NCBI RefSeq assembly: GCF_002245495.1
Contig: NZ_NQJF01000003.1
Coordinates: forward strand, 124,001 to 188,000
DNA: 64,000 nucleotides
From: Oceanimonas baumannii
GTDB taxonomy: Bacteria > Pseudomonadota > Gammaproteobacteria > Enterobacterales > Aeromonadaceae
Direction of reading: 5' to 3'
A program made the position numbers and the translations under genes. The notes below the pieces were generated by a model. It did not search any database. It had not been told where the DNA came from and saw nothing but the letters and a program-made list of their open reading frames with translations. The stretch's first letter is position 1. Each line of letters begins with the position of its first letter. Positions 40,730 through 51,365 of the stretch are shown here, in pieces.

Positions 40730-42466
40730 TCACGACAAAGGTGCCAGCCGCTCCACCAGCAGTTGCAGCTGGCACCGCCCTTTCCACTCATTCACATCCG
40801 GCTTATACACCAGCTGTACCTTTTGAATGGCGGCATTGGGCCAGATAGCCAGATCCACATTAAAGGCAATTGCATCGATCACGGTGCGGCCTTCATCGGG
40901 GCTGAGTACCAGCTTGAGATGCTTATCTCCTACCAGCCGCTGCTGAATAATACGAAACTCGCCATCGAACAAGGGCTCCGGAAAGGCCTGCCCCCAGGGG
41001 CCGGCAAAACGCAATTGTTCCGCCAGCTCCAGGGTCAATTCGGCAGGCATCAGCTCACCATCACTGAGTATCTCTCCGGTCAGCAGTTCAGGACTGACCC
41101 ACTCATGCACCATCTGTTCAAAGGCTTGCTTGAACGGGATCAGTGCGTCTTTTGACAGTGACAAGCCGGCAGCCATGGCATGGCCGCCGAATTTGGCAAT
41201 CAGATTGGGGTGACGGGTATTAATAGCATCCAGCAAATCCCTGAGATGCACGCCAGGAATAGAGCGGCCCGAGCCTTTCAGCTCATCCTCTCCAGCTTCG
41301 GCGAAAGCGATCACCGGCCGGTAATACTGCTCCTTGATACGTGAGGCCACCAGCCCGACCACCCCCTGATGCCAGTCATCCTGATGCAATACCAGCCCGG
41401 ACGGCAACTCGCCGTCGCTGATGCGAACTTTGGCCAGGGTAGCCAGAGCCTCCTGCTGCATACTGCTCTCAATGGCCTTACGCTCACGGTTGAGCTCATC
41501 CATCTGTGCCGCCAGCCGGCGTGCCTCGTTGATATCCTCGCACAGCAGACAGGCTACCCCCATCGACATATCGTCCAGCCGGCCCACGGCATTGAGCCTC
41601 GGCCCCAGCGCGAACCCCAGATCCGACGCAACCAGCCGGGTCTGGTTGCGTCCGGATATATCAATTAATGCCTGGATCCCAGGGCGCAGCCGGCCCGCCC
41701 GCATGCGCTGCAGGCCCTGGTGAACCAGCACCCGGTTATTACCGTCCAGGGCCACCACATCGGCCACTGTACCCAGAGCCACCAGATCCAGATAATCCGC
41801 CATATTCGGCGGACGAATATGGTGCTGCTCAAACCAGCCCCGCTCACTAAGGGAAGAACGCAGCGCCAGCAGCAGATAAAAGGCAACGCCCACTCCGGCC
41901 AGGTTCTTGGAGGGAAACTCGCAGTGATGCTGATTTGGGTTCACAATGGCATCGGCTTCGGGGAGCTCGTCGCCGGGCAGGTGATGGTCGGTCACAATGA
42001 CTTTCATGCCAGCCGCTCTGGCCGCTGCCACACCGCTGATGCTGGAAATACCATTATCCACGGTGATCAGCAGTTCGGCTCCCAACTTGACCGCCTCCTC
42101 CACCACCTGTGGGCTCAGGCCATAACCATAATCAAAGCGATTGGGCACCAGGTAATCCACCTGTTGTGCTCCCATCGCCCGCAAGCCATGGACCATCAGT
42201 GCCGAACTGGTGGCACCGTCGCAATCGAAGTCTCCCACAATCAGGATACGCTGCTGCTCGTCGAGTGCCTGCACCAGTAACAGCACGGCCTCGTTCATCC
42301 CTTTAAACACCGGTTTATGCAGTGCTCCCGCCTGCAAATTAAGCTGCTCGGCGCAGGTCAGCCCCCGGCTGGCATAAAGCCGTTGCAGTATGGGGGAGAG
42401 CTCGGCGGGCAGCTGATGAGCCACCGGCTCACGCCGGCGAATGGGCAAAGGAGAAGACGAAGACAT
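40730..42466 (-). CDS. recJ: Single-stranded-DNA-specific 5'-3' exonuclease RecJ
   Basis: This 578-residue nuclease acts in recombination and repair. Catalytic motifs are GDFDCDGATSSAL, TVDNGISS and VTDHHLPGDELPEADAIVNP (the DHH triad); the DHHA1 domain has GSGRSIPGVHLRDLL and KFGGHAMAAGLSL. The ATG at 42466 gives the usual length; the longer reading adds 20 unrelated residues. In E. coli the order is xerD-dsbC-recJ-prfB-lysS; here dsbC is missing upstream and the amino-acid block separates recJ from prfB. Confidence 0.97.
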   Translation of the reverse strand: MSSSSPLPIRRREPVAHQLPAELSPILQRLYASRGLTCAEQLNLQAGALHKPVFKGMNEAVLLLVQALDEQQRILIVGDFDCDGATSSALMVHGLRAMGAQQVDYLVPNRFDYGYGLSPQVVEEAVKLGAELLITVDNGISSISGVAAARAAGMKVIVTDHHLPGDELPEADAIVNPNQHHCEFPSKNLAGVGVAFYLLLALRSSLSERGWFEQHHIRPPNMADYLDLVALGTVADVVALDGNNRVLVHQGLQRMRAGRLRPGIQALIDISGRNQTRLVASDLGFALGPRLNAVGRLDDMSMGVACLLCEDINEARRLAAQMDELNRERKAIESSMQQEALATLAKVRISDGELPSGLVLHQDDWHQGVVGLVASRIKEQYYRPVIAFAEAGEDELKGSGRSIPGVHLRDLLDAINTRHPNLIAKFGGHAMAAGLSLSKDALIPFKQAFEQMVHEWVSPELLTGEILSDGELMPAELTLELAEQLRFAGPWGQAFPEPLFDGEFRIIQQRLVGDKHLKLVLSPDEGRTVIDAIAFNVDLAIWPNAAIQKVQLVYKPDVNEWKGRCQLQLLVERLAPLS

Positions 42467-42567
42467 GGAAAATACTGGCTGTTTAAACAGGCCGATAACA
42501 CTAACCGGGCACAGCGAAATTTGCAACGCTCCGCCAAGGGTCGAGCGGTCTGAATTGTGAGCACGAG

Positions 42568-42868
42568 CGCCATGCGAAGCAGCAGCCCGGTTACGCTACG
42601 CCGACACGCAGCGAGTACCTCCCTGTATCGCTCGTCAAATGCCATCCTTGGCATTTGACGGTCGGCTACGGTAATCCCCACTGCTGCTTCGTGAAACTAC
42701 GAGTTGCCTGTTAAATGCTGACAGTCAGCTCTGTGCCCGGCCAGGGAGGACAAAGGGTGTCTGCTTCGACGCGCCCGCTGCGCCATGGATGGCACAGCGG
42801 AGCCTACATGGAAGTATTCACGGCGAGCCGGAGAAGCAGTGCACTTTGGCCGACGACAGTGCACAGCA
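42568..42868. repeat. Structured dispersed element, copy B (recJ/xerD interval)
   Basis: The 420-base gap 42467-42886 has no convincing gene. The left block (42568-42609) matches copy A and inverted copy C. A perfect 12-pair hairpin at 42633-42660 pairs CGTCAAATGCCA with TGGCATTTGACG around TCCT. Block two (42669-42698) contains AATCCCCACTGCTGCTTCG; block three (42718-42785) starts CTGACAGTCAG. A final inverted repeat, GTGCACT/AGTGCAC, lies at about 42839-42862. It sits where dsbC lies in E. coli. Confidence 0.75.
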
Positions 42869-42886
42869 ACGCAAACGGTAAGAAAA

Positions 42887-43774
42887 TCACCCCCTGGGAT
42901 GATGCTCCTCATGGAGGGCATTAAGGCGGTGGGTGGCCACATGGGTGTAGATCTGGGTGGTGGACAGGTCTGAGTGGCCCAGCAACATCTGTACCACCCG
43001 CAGATCGGCACCATGGTTAAGCAAGTGAGTCGCGAAGGCGTGGCGCAGTGTATGAGGCGACAGCTCCTGGCTAATGCCGGCGCGCAGGGCATAATGCTTG
43101 ATACGGTGCCAAAAGGTCTGACGGGTCATCTGCCGGGCCCGGCGCGATGGAAACACCACATCCGAGGCCTGCTCTCCCAGCAGCGCCGCGCGGCCTTCTT
43201 TCAAAAAACGGCTCAGCCAGTACAGGGCCTCTTCACCCATCGGCACCAGCCGCTCTTTATTTCCCTTGCCGGTGACCCGCACCAGCCCCTGCCGCAGGCT
43301 CACGCTTTCCATCGACAGACTCACCAGTTCGGTCACCCGTAAACCGGTCGCATAGAGCAGCTCCAGCATGGCTTTGTCACGCAGCTCCAGCGGATCGCCG
43401 GCTTCCGGCGTATCCAGCAACGCCGTTACCTGCTGTTCACTGAGATCTTTCGGCAGACGCTTGGGCAGCTTGGGGCCGGCAATCAGCACGCTGGGATCGT
43501 CAGGGCGCAGCTGCTCACGCAGCAGGTACTGAAAAAAACGCCGTAACACACTCAGCATCCGCGCCGTACTGCTGGCCTTAAAGCCCAGATCGATACGGTG
43601 CGCCAGATATTGCTGCAGGGTCAGGCCATCCACCGCCAGCAGGCTGCCGCCTTCCCCGTCCAGCCAGGCGGCAAAGTGACTGAGATCACTGCGGTAAGAT
43701 GCCAGGGTATTGTCAGAGAGCCCTTTCTCAAGCCAGAGCGCATCAATAAACTGCTCAACCAGCGGATGATTCAT
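42887..43774 (-). CDS. xerD: Site-specific tyrosine recombinase XerD
   Basis: This 295-residue recombinase acts with XerC at dif to resolve chromosome dimers. The N-terminal SAM-like domain binds DNA; catalytic residues are visible as Arg in ATGLRVTEL, Lys in GKGNKERLVP, His/Arg in SPHTLRHAFATHLL, His in LLGHSDLSTT and Tyr in QIYTHV. The ATG at 43774 (MNHPLVEQFIDALW) matches family starts; the reading from 43831 intrudes into the divergent fldB promoter. Housekeeping context rules out an integron or phage integrase. Confidence 0.97.
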   Translation of the reverse strand: MNHPLVEQFIDALWLEKGLSDNTLASYRSDLSHFAAWLDGEGGSLLAVDGLTLQQYLAHRIDLGFKASSTARMLSVLRRFFQYLLREQLRPDDPSVLIAGPKLPKRLPKDLSEQQVTALLDTPEAGDPLELRDKAMLELLYATGLRVTELVSLSMESVSLRQGLVRVTGKGNKERLVPMGEEALYWLSRFLKEGRAALLGEQASDVVFPSRRARQMTRQTFWHRIKHYALRAGISQELSPHTLRHAFATHLLNHGADLRVVQMLLGHSDLSTTQIYTHVATHRLNALHEEHHPRG

Positions 43775-43848
43775 CGTAACTCCGTGCTCCGCCTGCCGGG
43801 CGGCTTCTGTTATGATGAGGCCATTCAACAAAGCGTGAACGGAGCCCC

Positions 43849-44364
43849 ATGAATATCGGTTTGTTTTACGGCTCGACCACCTGCTACACCGAGATCGCAG
43901 CCGAAAAGATTCGTGAACAGCTCGGTGCAGAGCTGGTTGATCTGCATAATATCAGGGATGTGCCGCTGGCGCGTGCACAAGACTATCCCATTCTTATTTT
44001 TGGCATATCCACCTGGGATTTCGGCGAATTGCAGGAAGACTGGGAGTCACACTGGGACGATATCGACACCCTGGACCTGCAGGGTCATGTGGTGGCGCTG
44101 TTCGGCATGGGAGATCAGCTGGGCTACGGCGAATGGTTTCAGGATGCGCTGGGCATGCTGCACGACAGAGTGGTTGAACGCGGGGCAACCGTGGTCGGCT
44201 ACTGGCCTACCGAAGGCTACGAGTTTGAGGCATCCAAAGCCACCACCGAAGATGGCAAGTACTTTGTGGGTCTGTCGCTGGACGAAGCCAACCAGTACGA
44301 CGATACCGACGGACGCATTGAGGCCTGGGTAGCCCAGGTGCTCGACGAGGTCGCCGCCCTCTGA
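43849..44364 (+). CDS. fldB: Flavodoxin FldB
   Basis: This 171-residue FMN electron carrier has the phosphate-binding loop [12 protein letters not shown] and the FMN-stacking segments [12 protein letters not shown] and [12 protein letters not shown]. The long-chain form and position divergent from xerD identify FldB rather than FldA. The acidic C-terminus is typical. Confidence 0.95.
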   Translation: MNIGLFYGSTTCYTEIAAEKIREQLGAELVDLHNIRDVPLARAQDYPILIFGISTWDFGELQEDWESHWDDIDTLDLQGHVVALFGMGDQLGYGEWFQDALGMLHDRVVERGATVVGYWPTEGYEFEASKATTEDGKYFVGLSLDEANQYDDTDGRIEAWVAQVLDEVAAL

Positions 44365-44370
44365 GTAGCA

Positions 44371-44403
44371 GGCTCGCTCAGTACAGCAGAAACAGAGCGA
44401 GCC
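44371..44403. terminator. Hairpin between fldB and the DUF6868 gene
   Basis: GGCTCGCTC and GAGCGAGCC pair around 15 bases between two convergent genes, overlapping the last codons of the DUF6868 gene. No clear T-run on either side. Confidence 0.45.
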
Positions 44404-44620
44404 AGGGCACCAGATTGAACAGAATGATCCCTGTTTTGTAGATGGCCATGGCAGCGTAGTGAATGATGTCGAAGCGCTCGCGTTCAAGCCGGAACCAGCG
44501 CCCGTGCAAACGTCGAATGGCATCTCCCGCCAGCACCAGAGCCAGGAACCAGATCAGCAGAATGCCGTAATTGAGCGCCAGGCAATACAGCAGCCACTCG
44601 CGGATTTGCTCTATGGTCAT
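44378..44620 (-). CDS. Small DUF6868-type membrane protein
   Basis: This 80-residue protein has two predicted membrane spans (about 12-31 and 58-79) around a charged loop (RLHGRWFRLERERFDIIHY). The WFLALVLAGD...LHGRWF...FDIIHYAAMA pattern recalls DUF6868, a family with no known function. A strong GGGAGGG site precedes the ATG. It is convergent with fldB and read in the same direction as brnQ, but after the brnQ terminator. Confidence 0.75.
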   Translation of the reverse strand: MTIEQIREWLLYCLALNYGILLIWFLALVLAGDAIRRLHGRWFRLERERFDIIHYAAMAIYKTGIILFNLVPWLALFLLY

Positions 44621-44660
44621 GAACTCGCCCTCCCCGGTTATACCTCTTTTCAGTGTATAT

Positions 44661-44686
44661 AAAAAAAGCGGCCTGCTGGCCGCTTT
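44661..44686 (-). terminator. Rho-independent terminator after brnQ
   Basis: AAAGCGGCC and GGCCGCTTT pair around TGCT, followed on the minus strand by seven T. The plus-strand side also carries TTTT. Confidence 0.9.
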
Positions 44687-44707
44687 TGCTTGTTCTTCCC
44701 GCGTCGT

Positions 44708-46039
44708 TCAGGCGGTCGCAGGGGCTGTCCGGGCACCAGCGATCAAGCCAACCAGGGCAGCAATGCCGGTGGGCAGAGCCCAGGCCATGCCCACACCAGA
44801 CAGCGGCAGAAAGTTGAGCATACTCATATCCAGGCCGGCTGCCTGCATGCCATCCAGCAGGCCGAACACAAAGGCAACACCCATAATCAGCCGGAAGGCA
44901 AACACAGGGGCACGCATCAGTGGGCGCAGGAAAGTAGCCACTACCAGCGCAATCGCAACCGGATAGAGCGCCACCAGAATCGGAATCGACACACTAATCA
45001 GGGTATTCAAGCCCACATTGGCCACCAGCATACAGGCAGCGGCAATCAGCACTACCCAGGACTTGTAACTGCCCTTGCCAGTGAGGTTGTGAAAATAATC
45101 TGCACAGGAAGAGACCAGTCCCACCGCTGTGGTCAGACAAGCCAGAGTAACAATTGCCGACAAAATCAGCAGGCCCGGCTCACCAAACAACGACAGTACA
45201 TAGGCGCTGATGATCTCACCACCATTGCTGGCTTCCATCACTACTCCCTGGCTGGTACCGCCCAGTACAAACAGCGAGATATATACAAATCCCAGGCCTG
45301 CAGCAGCAATCAGCGCGGCCACCATCAAATAACGGGACTGAGCGCGGGTCTCAGTCACTCCTTTCTTGCGCAGCACATCCAGGATCAGCATGGCAAACAA
45401 CAAAGACGCAAAGGTATCCATGGTGTTGTAGCCTTCAATAAAACCTTTCACAAAAGGCTTGGCCATATAGGCCTCGGTTACCGCCGGCTGCGTCCCTTGA
45501 GGGTTTACAAACACCGCAATGGCCAGGGCGACCAGCAGGATCAGCAGTAACGGCGTCAGCAACTTGCCGACCGCCTCAAGCAAACGGCCCTGGCTCAGAG
45601 ACAACAGTAAGGCCACACCAAAAAAGACCAGGGTATACAGGGTCAGAGCAGCCTGCCCCGGGTTCTCAAGAAAGGGTTTAACACCCATTTCATAAGCCAC
45701 CAGTCCGGTACGGGGTGCCGCAAAGGCAGGGCCGATAATAATAAAAATGGCGCTGCCCATCAGGGTGATGATCACCGGTGGTAAAAAGCGTCCCATTACC
45801 GGCAGGCCGCCACCGGCCAACGCCGCGGCAACCAGCCCCGCCAGGGGCAGGCCCACAGCAGTAGTCAGGAAACCCAACATGGCACTGGTCATGTTTTCAC
45901 CGGCCAGAAAACCTGCCAGAGGCGGGAAGATGATGTTTCCTGCTCCCAAAAAGAAGGCAAATGTCATGAACCCGAGGCCCATAACATCGAAAGTAGACAG
46001 TGACTTTTTCAAGACAAACCTCGTTGCGTCAACGCGCAT
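44708..46039 (-). CDS. brnQ: Branched-chain amino acid transport system II carrier protein (LIVCS family)
   Basis: This inner-membrane carrier of up to 443 residues takes up Leu, Ile and Val with Na+ or H+. The family signature GLGFMTFAFFLGAGNIIFPPL is near the N-terminus, and about 12 hydrophobic spans follow. The annotated ATG at 46039 lacks a ribosome site, whereas a TTG at 46012 (giving MKKSLSTFDV) has CGAGG six bases upstream, so the shorter form may be real. A long inverted repeat lies upstream at 46083-46126. Confidence 0.94.
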   Translation of the reverse strand: MRVDATRFVLKKSLSTFDVMGLGFMTFAFFLGAGNIIFPPLAGFLAGENMTSAMLGFLTTAVGLPLAGLVAAALAGGGLPVMGRFLPPVIITLMGSAIFIIIGPAFAAPRTGLVAYEMGVKPFLENPGQAALTLYTLVFFGVALLLSLSQGRLLEAVGKLLTPLLLILLVALAIAVFVNPQGTQPAVTEAYMAKPFVKGFIEGYNTMDTFASLLFAMLILDVLRKKGVTETRAQSRYLMVAALIAAAGLGFVYISLFVLGGTSQGVVMEASNGGEIISAYVLSLFGEPGLLILSAIVTLACLTTAVGLVSSCADYFHNLTGKGSYKSWVVLIAAACMLVANVGLNTLISVSIPILVALYPVAIALVVATFLRPLMRAPVFAFRLIMGVAFVFGLLDGMQAAGLDMSMLNFLPLSGVGMAWALPTGIAALVGLIAGARTAPATA

Positions 46040-46082
46040 AGCGAAAGTTTCGTTTGGAAACTAACTAATTGAACAAAACGAT

Positions 46083-46126
46083 GCGCTGCCGTTTAAGGTT
46101 TGTAAAATACTAAAAACTGGCAGCGC
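46083..46126 (-). promoter_or_regulatory. Inverted repeat between trmN6 and brnQ
   Basis: GCGCTGCC and GGCAGCGC pair around 28 AT-rich bases, with extra pairing of GTTT/AAAC just inside. On the minus strand TTTTG follows at a short distance. It could end the trmN6 transcript or form part of a brnQ leader. Confidence 0.4.
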
Positions 46127-46176
46127 CTGAGCTGAGCAGTAGCATAATGATGTGAAAACTATCTTCAATACAAAAT

Positions 46177-46884
46177 TTACATCTTAAGGTAGAAGGGCGA
46201 GACCATACCTTTGTATATGTCGCCATAGTTACCATCAACAGTATTTATGACAATATTATCTTTAATTACGCAGTTTTTGATCCTGCTAAACCGCAATAAA
46301 AAACGAGTAGGCGTTTTTCCTTCTTTCGTGATCACTGACTGCTGCTCCTGCAGATACAGGGCATTTGAGTCTGCCAGTAATAACGCTTCGCTGTAGGCCT
46401 GCCAGGGCAACACCAGGCATAACTGCCCCTTTTCACTCAGCAAACGGCAACAATGCACGAATAACTCCTGCAGACTCAGACTGCCTCCATGACGGGCACT
46501 GGCCCGGGCAGCGCAGTCAAAACGCTGTCCGGGGGAGAAATAAGGCGGGTTGGAGACAATCAGATCAAAAGTGTCATCATCAAACTGCTGCAGAGCCCCC
46601 TGTGTTACCCCTATACGCTCACCCCAGGGAGAAGCCGCCACATTGTCTTCCGCCTGAGCGGCCGCCGCCGGATCCAGCTCCAGCCCGGTAATGTATGTTC
46701 CCTCACCGCTACGCTGGGCCAGCATCAGCGCCACCAGTCCGGTACCGGTGCCGACATCCAGCATGCGGCCCGTCTGAGGCACTGGAGCCCAGGCCCCGAG
46801 CAAAATCCCGTCGGTACCTACCTTCATGGCACAACGGTCGTGATTGACGTGAAATTGTTTAAATGTAAAACCCTGGCCGGCCAT
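46177..46884 (-). CDS. trmN6: tRNA1(Val) (adenine(37)-N6)-methyltransferase TrmN6/YfiC
   Basis: This 235-residue SAM-dependent enzyme modifies A37 of tRNA1-Val. The SAM loop LDVGTGTGLVALMLAQR and the N6-adenine methylase motif IVSNPPYF are clear. The FHVNHDRCAMKVGTDGILLGAW start is typical. The last 50 codons are markedly more AT-rich than the rest, yet keep the family ending (FYLKM). It is divergent from srmB, as in E. coli. Confidence 0.94.
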   Translation of the reverse strand: MAGQGFTFKQFHVNHDRCAMKVGTDGILLGAWAPVPQTGRMLDVGTGTGLVALMLAQRSGEGTYITGLELDPAAAAQAEDNVAASPWGERIGVTQGALQQFDDDTFDLIVSNPPYFSPGQRFDCAARASARHGGSLSLQELFVHCCRLLSEKGQLCLVLPWQAYSEALLLADSNALYLQEQQSVITKEGKTPTRFLLRFSRIKNCVIKDNIVINTVDGNYGDIYKGMVSPFYLKM

Positions 46885-46954
46885 GGCGATCCCGAGAGTA
46901 TTTTGATGGAAGTTCGCCTATAATAACCGGCCATTTTGGTTGACGGAATTGAAC

Positions 46955-48254
<1,300 letters not shown>

Positions 48255-48256
<2 letters not shown>

Positions 48257-48279
48257 AAAAACCGGCCTGCAGGCCGGTT
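48255..48279 (-). terminator. Terminator on the yaaA side
   Basis: AACCGGCC and GGCCGGTT pair around TGCA. The T-run is on the minus strand, so it works best against transcription leaving yaaA. Confidence 0.7.
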
Positions 48280-48335
48280 AAAACAAAGAGAGTCAAAAAG
48301 GGAATTCGTAAAAGACAGTAGACACACCCTTATAG

Positions 48336-48379
48336 AGAGCGGCAATAACCGAAAGGTTCCCGCTCTTTTACTTTTTTTT
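48336..48379 (+). terminator. Terminator on the srmB side
   Basis: AGAGCGG and CCGCTCT enclose an inner ACC-GAAA-GGT hairpin, followed by TTTACTTTTTTTT on the plus strand. It abuts the yaaA stop. Confidence 0.75.
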
Positions 48380-49158
48380 CAGGCAGTTTGCTCTTCCCGC
48401 CGGAACACCAGCTCGGTGGCACTGGATTCTTCTTCCACAAAATAATAACCAGCAGTATCAAAGGCAGTCAGCTGGCTGACCTCGGTGAGCCGTTTTTCAA
48501 TGATATAGCGGGCCATCATGCCTCGTGCCTTTTTTGCATAGAAGCTGATAATTTTGTACTGACCATTTTTACAGTCCTGGAATACCGGCGTCACTACCTG
48601 GCCTTCCAGCCGGGCCGGTTTTACCGCTTTGAAATACTCATTGGAAGCCAGATTAATCAGTACGTTATCTCCCTGCTCTGCCATCGCGTGGTTGAGGACA
48701 TCGGTAATGATATTCCCCCAGAATGTGTACAGATCTTTACCGCGGGCGTTATCAAGCCGGGTGCCCATTTCCAGCCGGTAGGGCTGCATCAGATCCAGCG
48801 GGCGCAGCACGCCGTACAGACCTGACAACATACGCAGGTGCACTTGCGCGAAGGCAAAGTCCTCTTTGCTCAGCGTCTCTGCATCCAGACCGGTATAGAC
48901 ATCCCCTTTAAAGGCCAGCAGCGCCTGTTTGGCATTCCCGGGGGTGAACTCAGGCTGCCAGTCGGCAAAACGGGCGGCATTGAGGCCGGCCAGCTTGTCG
49001 CTGATCTTCATCAGTTTACCAATGTCTGCCGGCGTCAACTCCCGGGCCCGCTCAATCAGCTCGGCCGAATGCTGCAGCAGCTCAGGTTGCGTAAAATCGG
49101 CCACCACCGGCGGCGTGTCGTAGTCCAGGGTCTTGGCAGGGGACACCACTATCAGCAT
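48379..49158 (-). CDS. yaaA: Peroxide-stress protein YaaA
   Basis: This 259-residue DUF328 protein limits iron and oxidative damage under H2O2 stress in E. coli. The [16 protein letters not shown] start and [22 protein letters not shown] and [11 protein letters not shown] motifs are family hallmarks. The ATG at 49158 gives the standard length. I see no obvious OxyR site by eye. Confidence 0.95.
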   Translation of the reverse strand: MLIVVSPAKTLDYDTPPVVADFTQPELLQHSAELIERARELTPADIGKLMKISDKLAGLNAARFADWQPEFTPGNAKQALLAFKGDVYTGLDAETLSKEDFAFAQVHLRMLSGLYGVLRPLDLMQPYRLEMGTRLDNARGKDLYTFWGNIITDVLNHAMAEQGDNVLINLASNEYFKAVKPARLEGQVVTPVFQDCKNGQYKIISFYAKKARGMMARYIIEKRLTEVSQLTAFDTAGYYFVEEESSATELVFRREEQTA

Positions 49159-49165
49159 ACAATCC

Positions 49166-50272
49166 TCAGGATTCAATGGTTACATTATCGAACAGGCCCG
49201 AGTCGAGCCCGCCGCCCTGCAACTTGATCATCAGCCGCAGGTCGTTGGGGGAATCGGCATAGGCCAGCGCTTCGCTGTAGCCTATATGCTGCCGGCTGTA
49301 GAGGTCAAACAACGCCTGATCAAAGGTTTGCATGCCAGCCTCATGAGACTTGCTCATGATTTCCTTAAGCCGGTGAATTTCCCCCTGACGCAGCACATCT
49401 GCAACCAGCGGGGTGTTGAGCAATATTTCAAAAACCGCCCGACGCTGAGCACCTTGCCGGGTGGGGACCAGTTGCTGAGCCACAATCGCTTTCAGGTTTA
49501 ACGACAATTCAAACAACAACTGTCGGTGCTTGCTCTCTGGTACTAGGTGCATAATGCGGTCTATCGCCTGGTTGGCGTTGCTGGCATGCAGGGTCGCCAT
49601 GCACAAATGACCGGTTTCGGCAAACGACAGCGCATATTCCATCACCTTTTCCGAACGGATTTCACCAATCAGGATGACATCCGGAGCCTGACGCAACGAA
49701 TTTTTCAGCGCCGCATCGAACGACTCGGTGTCGATGCCCACCTCCCGCTGGGTAATAATTGACCGCTCATGCTGATGCACAAATTCCACCGGATCTTCAA
49801 TGGTGAGAATATGGCCGGCGGCGTGACGATTACGGTGGCCGATCATGGCGGCCTGAGTGGTGGATTTGCCTGTCCCGGTGCCCCCTACAAACAACACCAG
49901 GCCACGCCGGGTCATCGCAACCTCGCGTAATACCTCCGGCAGGTGCAGCTCCTCAAAGGCTGGAATATGGCTCTCGATACGTCTGAGTACCATGCCTGCA
50001 TTATCTTGCTGCCAGAACGCGCTGACCCGGAAGCGGCCGTGTTCATCATCATAAATAGCGAAGTTGGCTTCTTTATGCTGGTGCCAGCGCGTCCGGATAT
50101 CACCGCTCATAGCAGACTCCACCAGCGCCAGCGCCTGCTCTTTGGTCAGCCGTTGCTCACCCAGCGGCATCAGTTTTCCCTGGGTTTTGATGGTGGGCGC
50201 AATACCCACAGAGATATACATATCCGAGGCCTTGTTCGCACACATATGGCCCAGTAGTGTGGTCAGCTTCAT
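49166..50272 (-). CDS. pilU: Type IV pilus retraction accessory ATPase PilU
   Basis: This 368-residue cytoplasmic ATPase assists PilT-driven retraction. Walker A is [15 protein letters not shown], Walker B region [17 protein letters not shown], with conserved His boxes. It lacks the PilT AIRNLI motif and has the longer variable C-terminus of PilU. It is 23 bases after pilT with GAGGGAC before the ATG; yaaA follows seven bases beyond its end on the opposite side, in the same direction. Confidence 0.95.
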   Translation of the reverse strand: MKLTTLLGHMCANKASDMYISVGIAPTIKTQGKLMPLGEQRLTKEQALALVESAMSGDIRTRWHQHKEANFAIYDDEHGRFRVSAFWQQDNAGMVLRRIESHIPAFEELHLPEVLREVAMTRRGLVLFVGGTGTGKSTTQAAMIGHRNRHAAGHILTIEDPVEFVHQHERSIITQREVGIDTESFDAALKNSLRQAPDVILIGEIRSEKVMEYALSFAETGHLCMATLHASNANQAIDRIMHLVPESKHRQLLFELSLNLKAIVAQQLVPTRQGAQRRAVFEILLNTPLVADVLRQGEIHRLKEIMSKSHEAGMQTFDQALFDLYSRQHIGYSEALAYADSPNDLRLMIKLQGGGLDSGLFDNVTIES

Positions 50273-50295
50273 TGTCCCTCCGCTGCGAGCAACAC

Positions 50296-51330
50296 TCAGA
50301 TACCCTGGGGATCCACCGCCTTGATACGGGCTTCAGCAGGAGCCACCAGGCCGCTGGCCACCAGCCGCTTGAGAGACTGATCCATGGTCTGCATCCCATG
50401 CGCCATTCCGGTCTGGATCACCGAGTACATCTGGGCCACCTTGTCTTCCCGGATCAGGTTGCGAATGGCCGGCGTCCCCAGCATGACTTCATAAGCCGAC
50501 ACCCGGCCACCGTTGATTTTCTTCAGCAGGTGCTGGGAGATCACCGCCCGCAGCGACTCCGACAGCATGGAACGCACCATGTCTTTTTCGGCACCGGGAA
50601 ACACATCAATGATACGGTCAATGGTCTTGGCTGCTGACGAGGTATGCAAAGTACCAAACACCAGATGGCCGGTTTCCGCAGCCGTCAGGGCCAGCCGGAT
50701 GGTTTCAAGATCCCGCAGCTCCCCCACCAGAATAATGTCGGGATCTTCCCGCAGAGCCGAGCGAAGGGCATTGCTGAAAGAATGCGTATCCCGATGTACT
50801 TCCCGCTGGCTCACCAGGCACTTGTTATTGTCGTGCACAAATTCGATGGGGTCCTCAATGGTCAGAATGTGTTTATTAAAATTATTGTTAATATGATTGA
50901 CCATGGCCGTCAGGGTGGTGGATTTCCCTGAACCGGTGGGACCGGTCACCAGCACCAGGCCACGGGAGTATCCGGCAATCTGCTCAAACACGTCTGGCCC
51001 GCCCAGCTGCTCCAGGGTCCACATTTCATTGGGAATCACCCGAAAGACCGCCGCGGTTCCCCGGGCCTGGTGATAAGCATTGACCCGAAAGCGCGCCAGC
51101 CCCGGCAGCTCAACAGAAAAATCGACTTCAAAATTCTCTTCCAGCTCTTTGCGCTGTTGATCATTCATTATGTCGTACACCAGCCGGTGTACTTCCCGCT
51201 GATCCAGCGCGGGTAAATTAATTTTGCGAATATCGCCGTCTACCCGCAACAACGGCTGAACACCGGAAGAGAGATGCAGATCCGAGGCATTATGCTTTAC
51301 ACTGAAGGCCAGTAACTCCGTAATATCCAT
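50296..51330 (-). CDS. pilT: Type IV pilus retraction ATPase PilT
   Basis: This 344-residue hexameric motor depolymerises pili, giving twitching motility and DNA uptake. Walker A GPTGSGKSTTLTAMV, Asp box TIEDPIEFVH, Walker B DPDIILVGELRD and the retraction motif AIRNLIREDK are all intact. The GGGGAA site precedes the ATG. It is divergent from yggS, a common arrangement in Pseudomonas and Vibrio. Confidence 0.97.
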   Translation of the reverse strand: MDITELLAFSVKHNASDLHLSSGVQPLLRVDGDIRKINLPALDQREVHRLVYDIMNDQQRKELEENFEVDFSVELPGLARFRVNAYHQARGTAAVFRVIPNEMWTLEQLGGPDVFEQIAGYSRGLVLVTGPTGSGKSTTLTAMVNHINNNFNKHILTIEDPIEFVHDNNKCLVSQREVHRDTHSFSNALRSALREDPDIILVGELRDLETIRLALTAAETGHLVFGTLHTSSAAKTIDRIIDVFPGAEKDMVRSMLSESLRAVISQHLLKKINGGRVSAYEVMLGTPAIRNLIREDKVAQMYSVIQTGMAHGMQTMDQSLKRLVASGLVAPAEARIKAVDPQGI

Positions 51331-51365
51331 ATAATTCCCCGTCGCCTGAGTTTTGAATTATTAAT

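Noticed and set aside
42491-42498. Second GCCGATAA (FliA-like) motif upstream of recJ
   Set aside because: It has no -35 at the proper distance and faces away from recJ, with no gene downstream on that strand.
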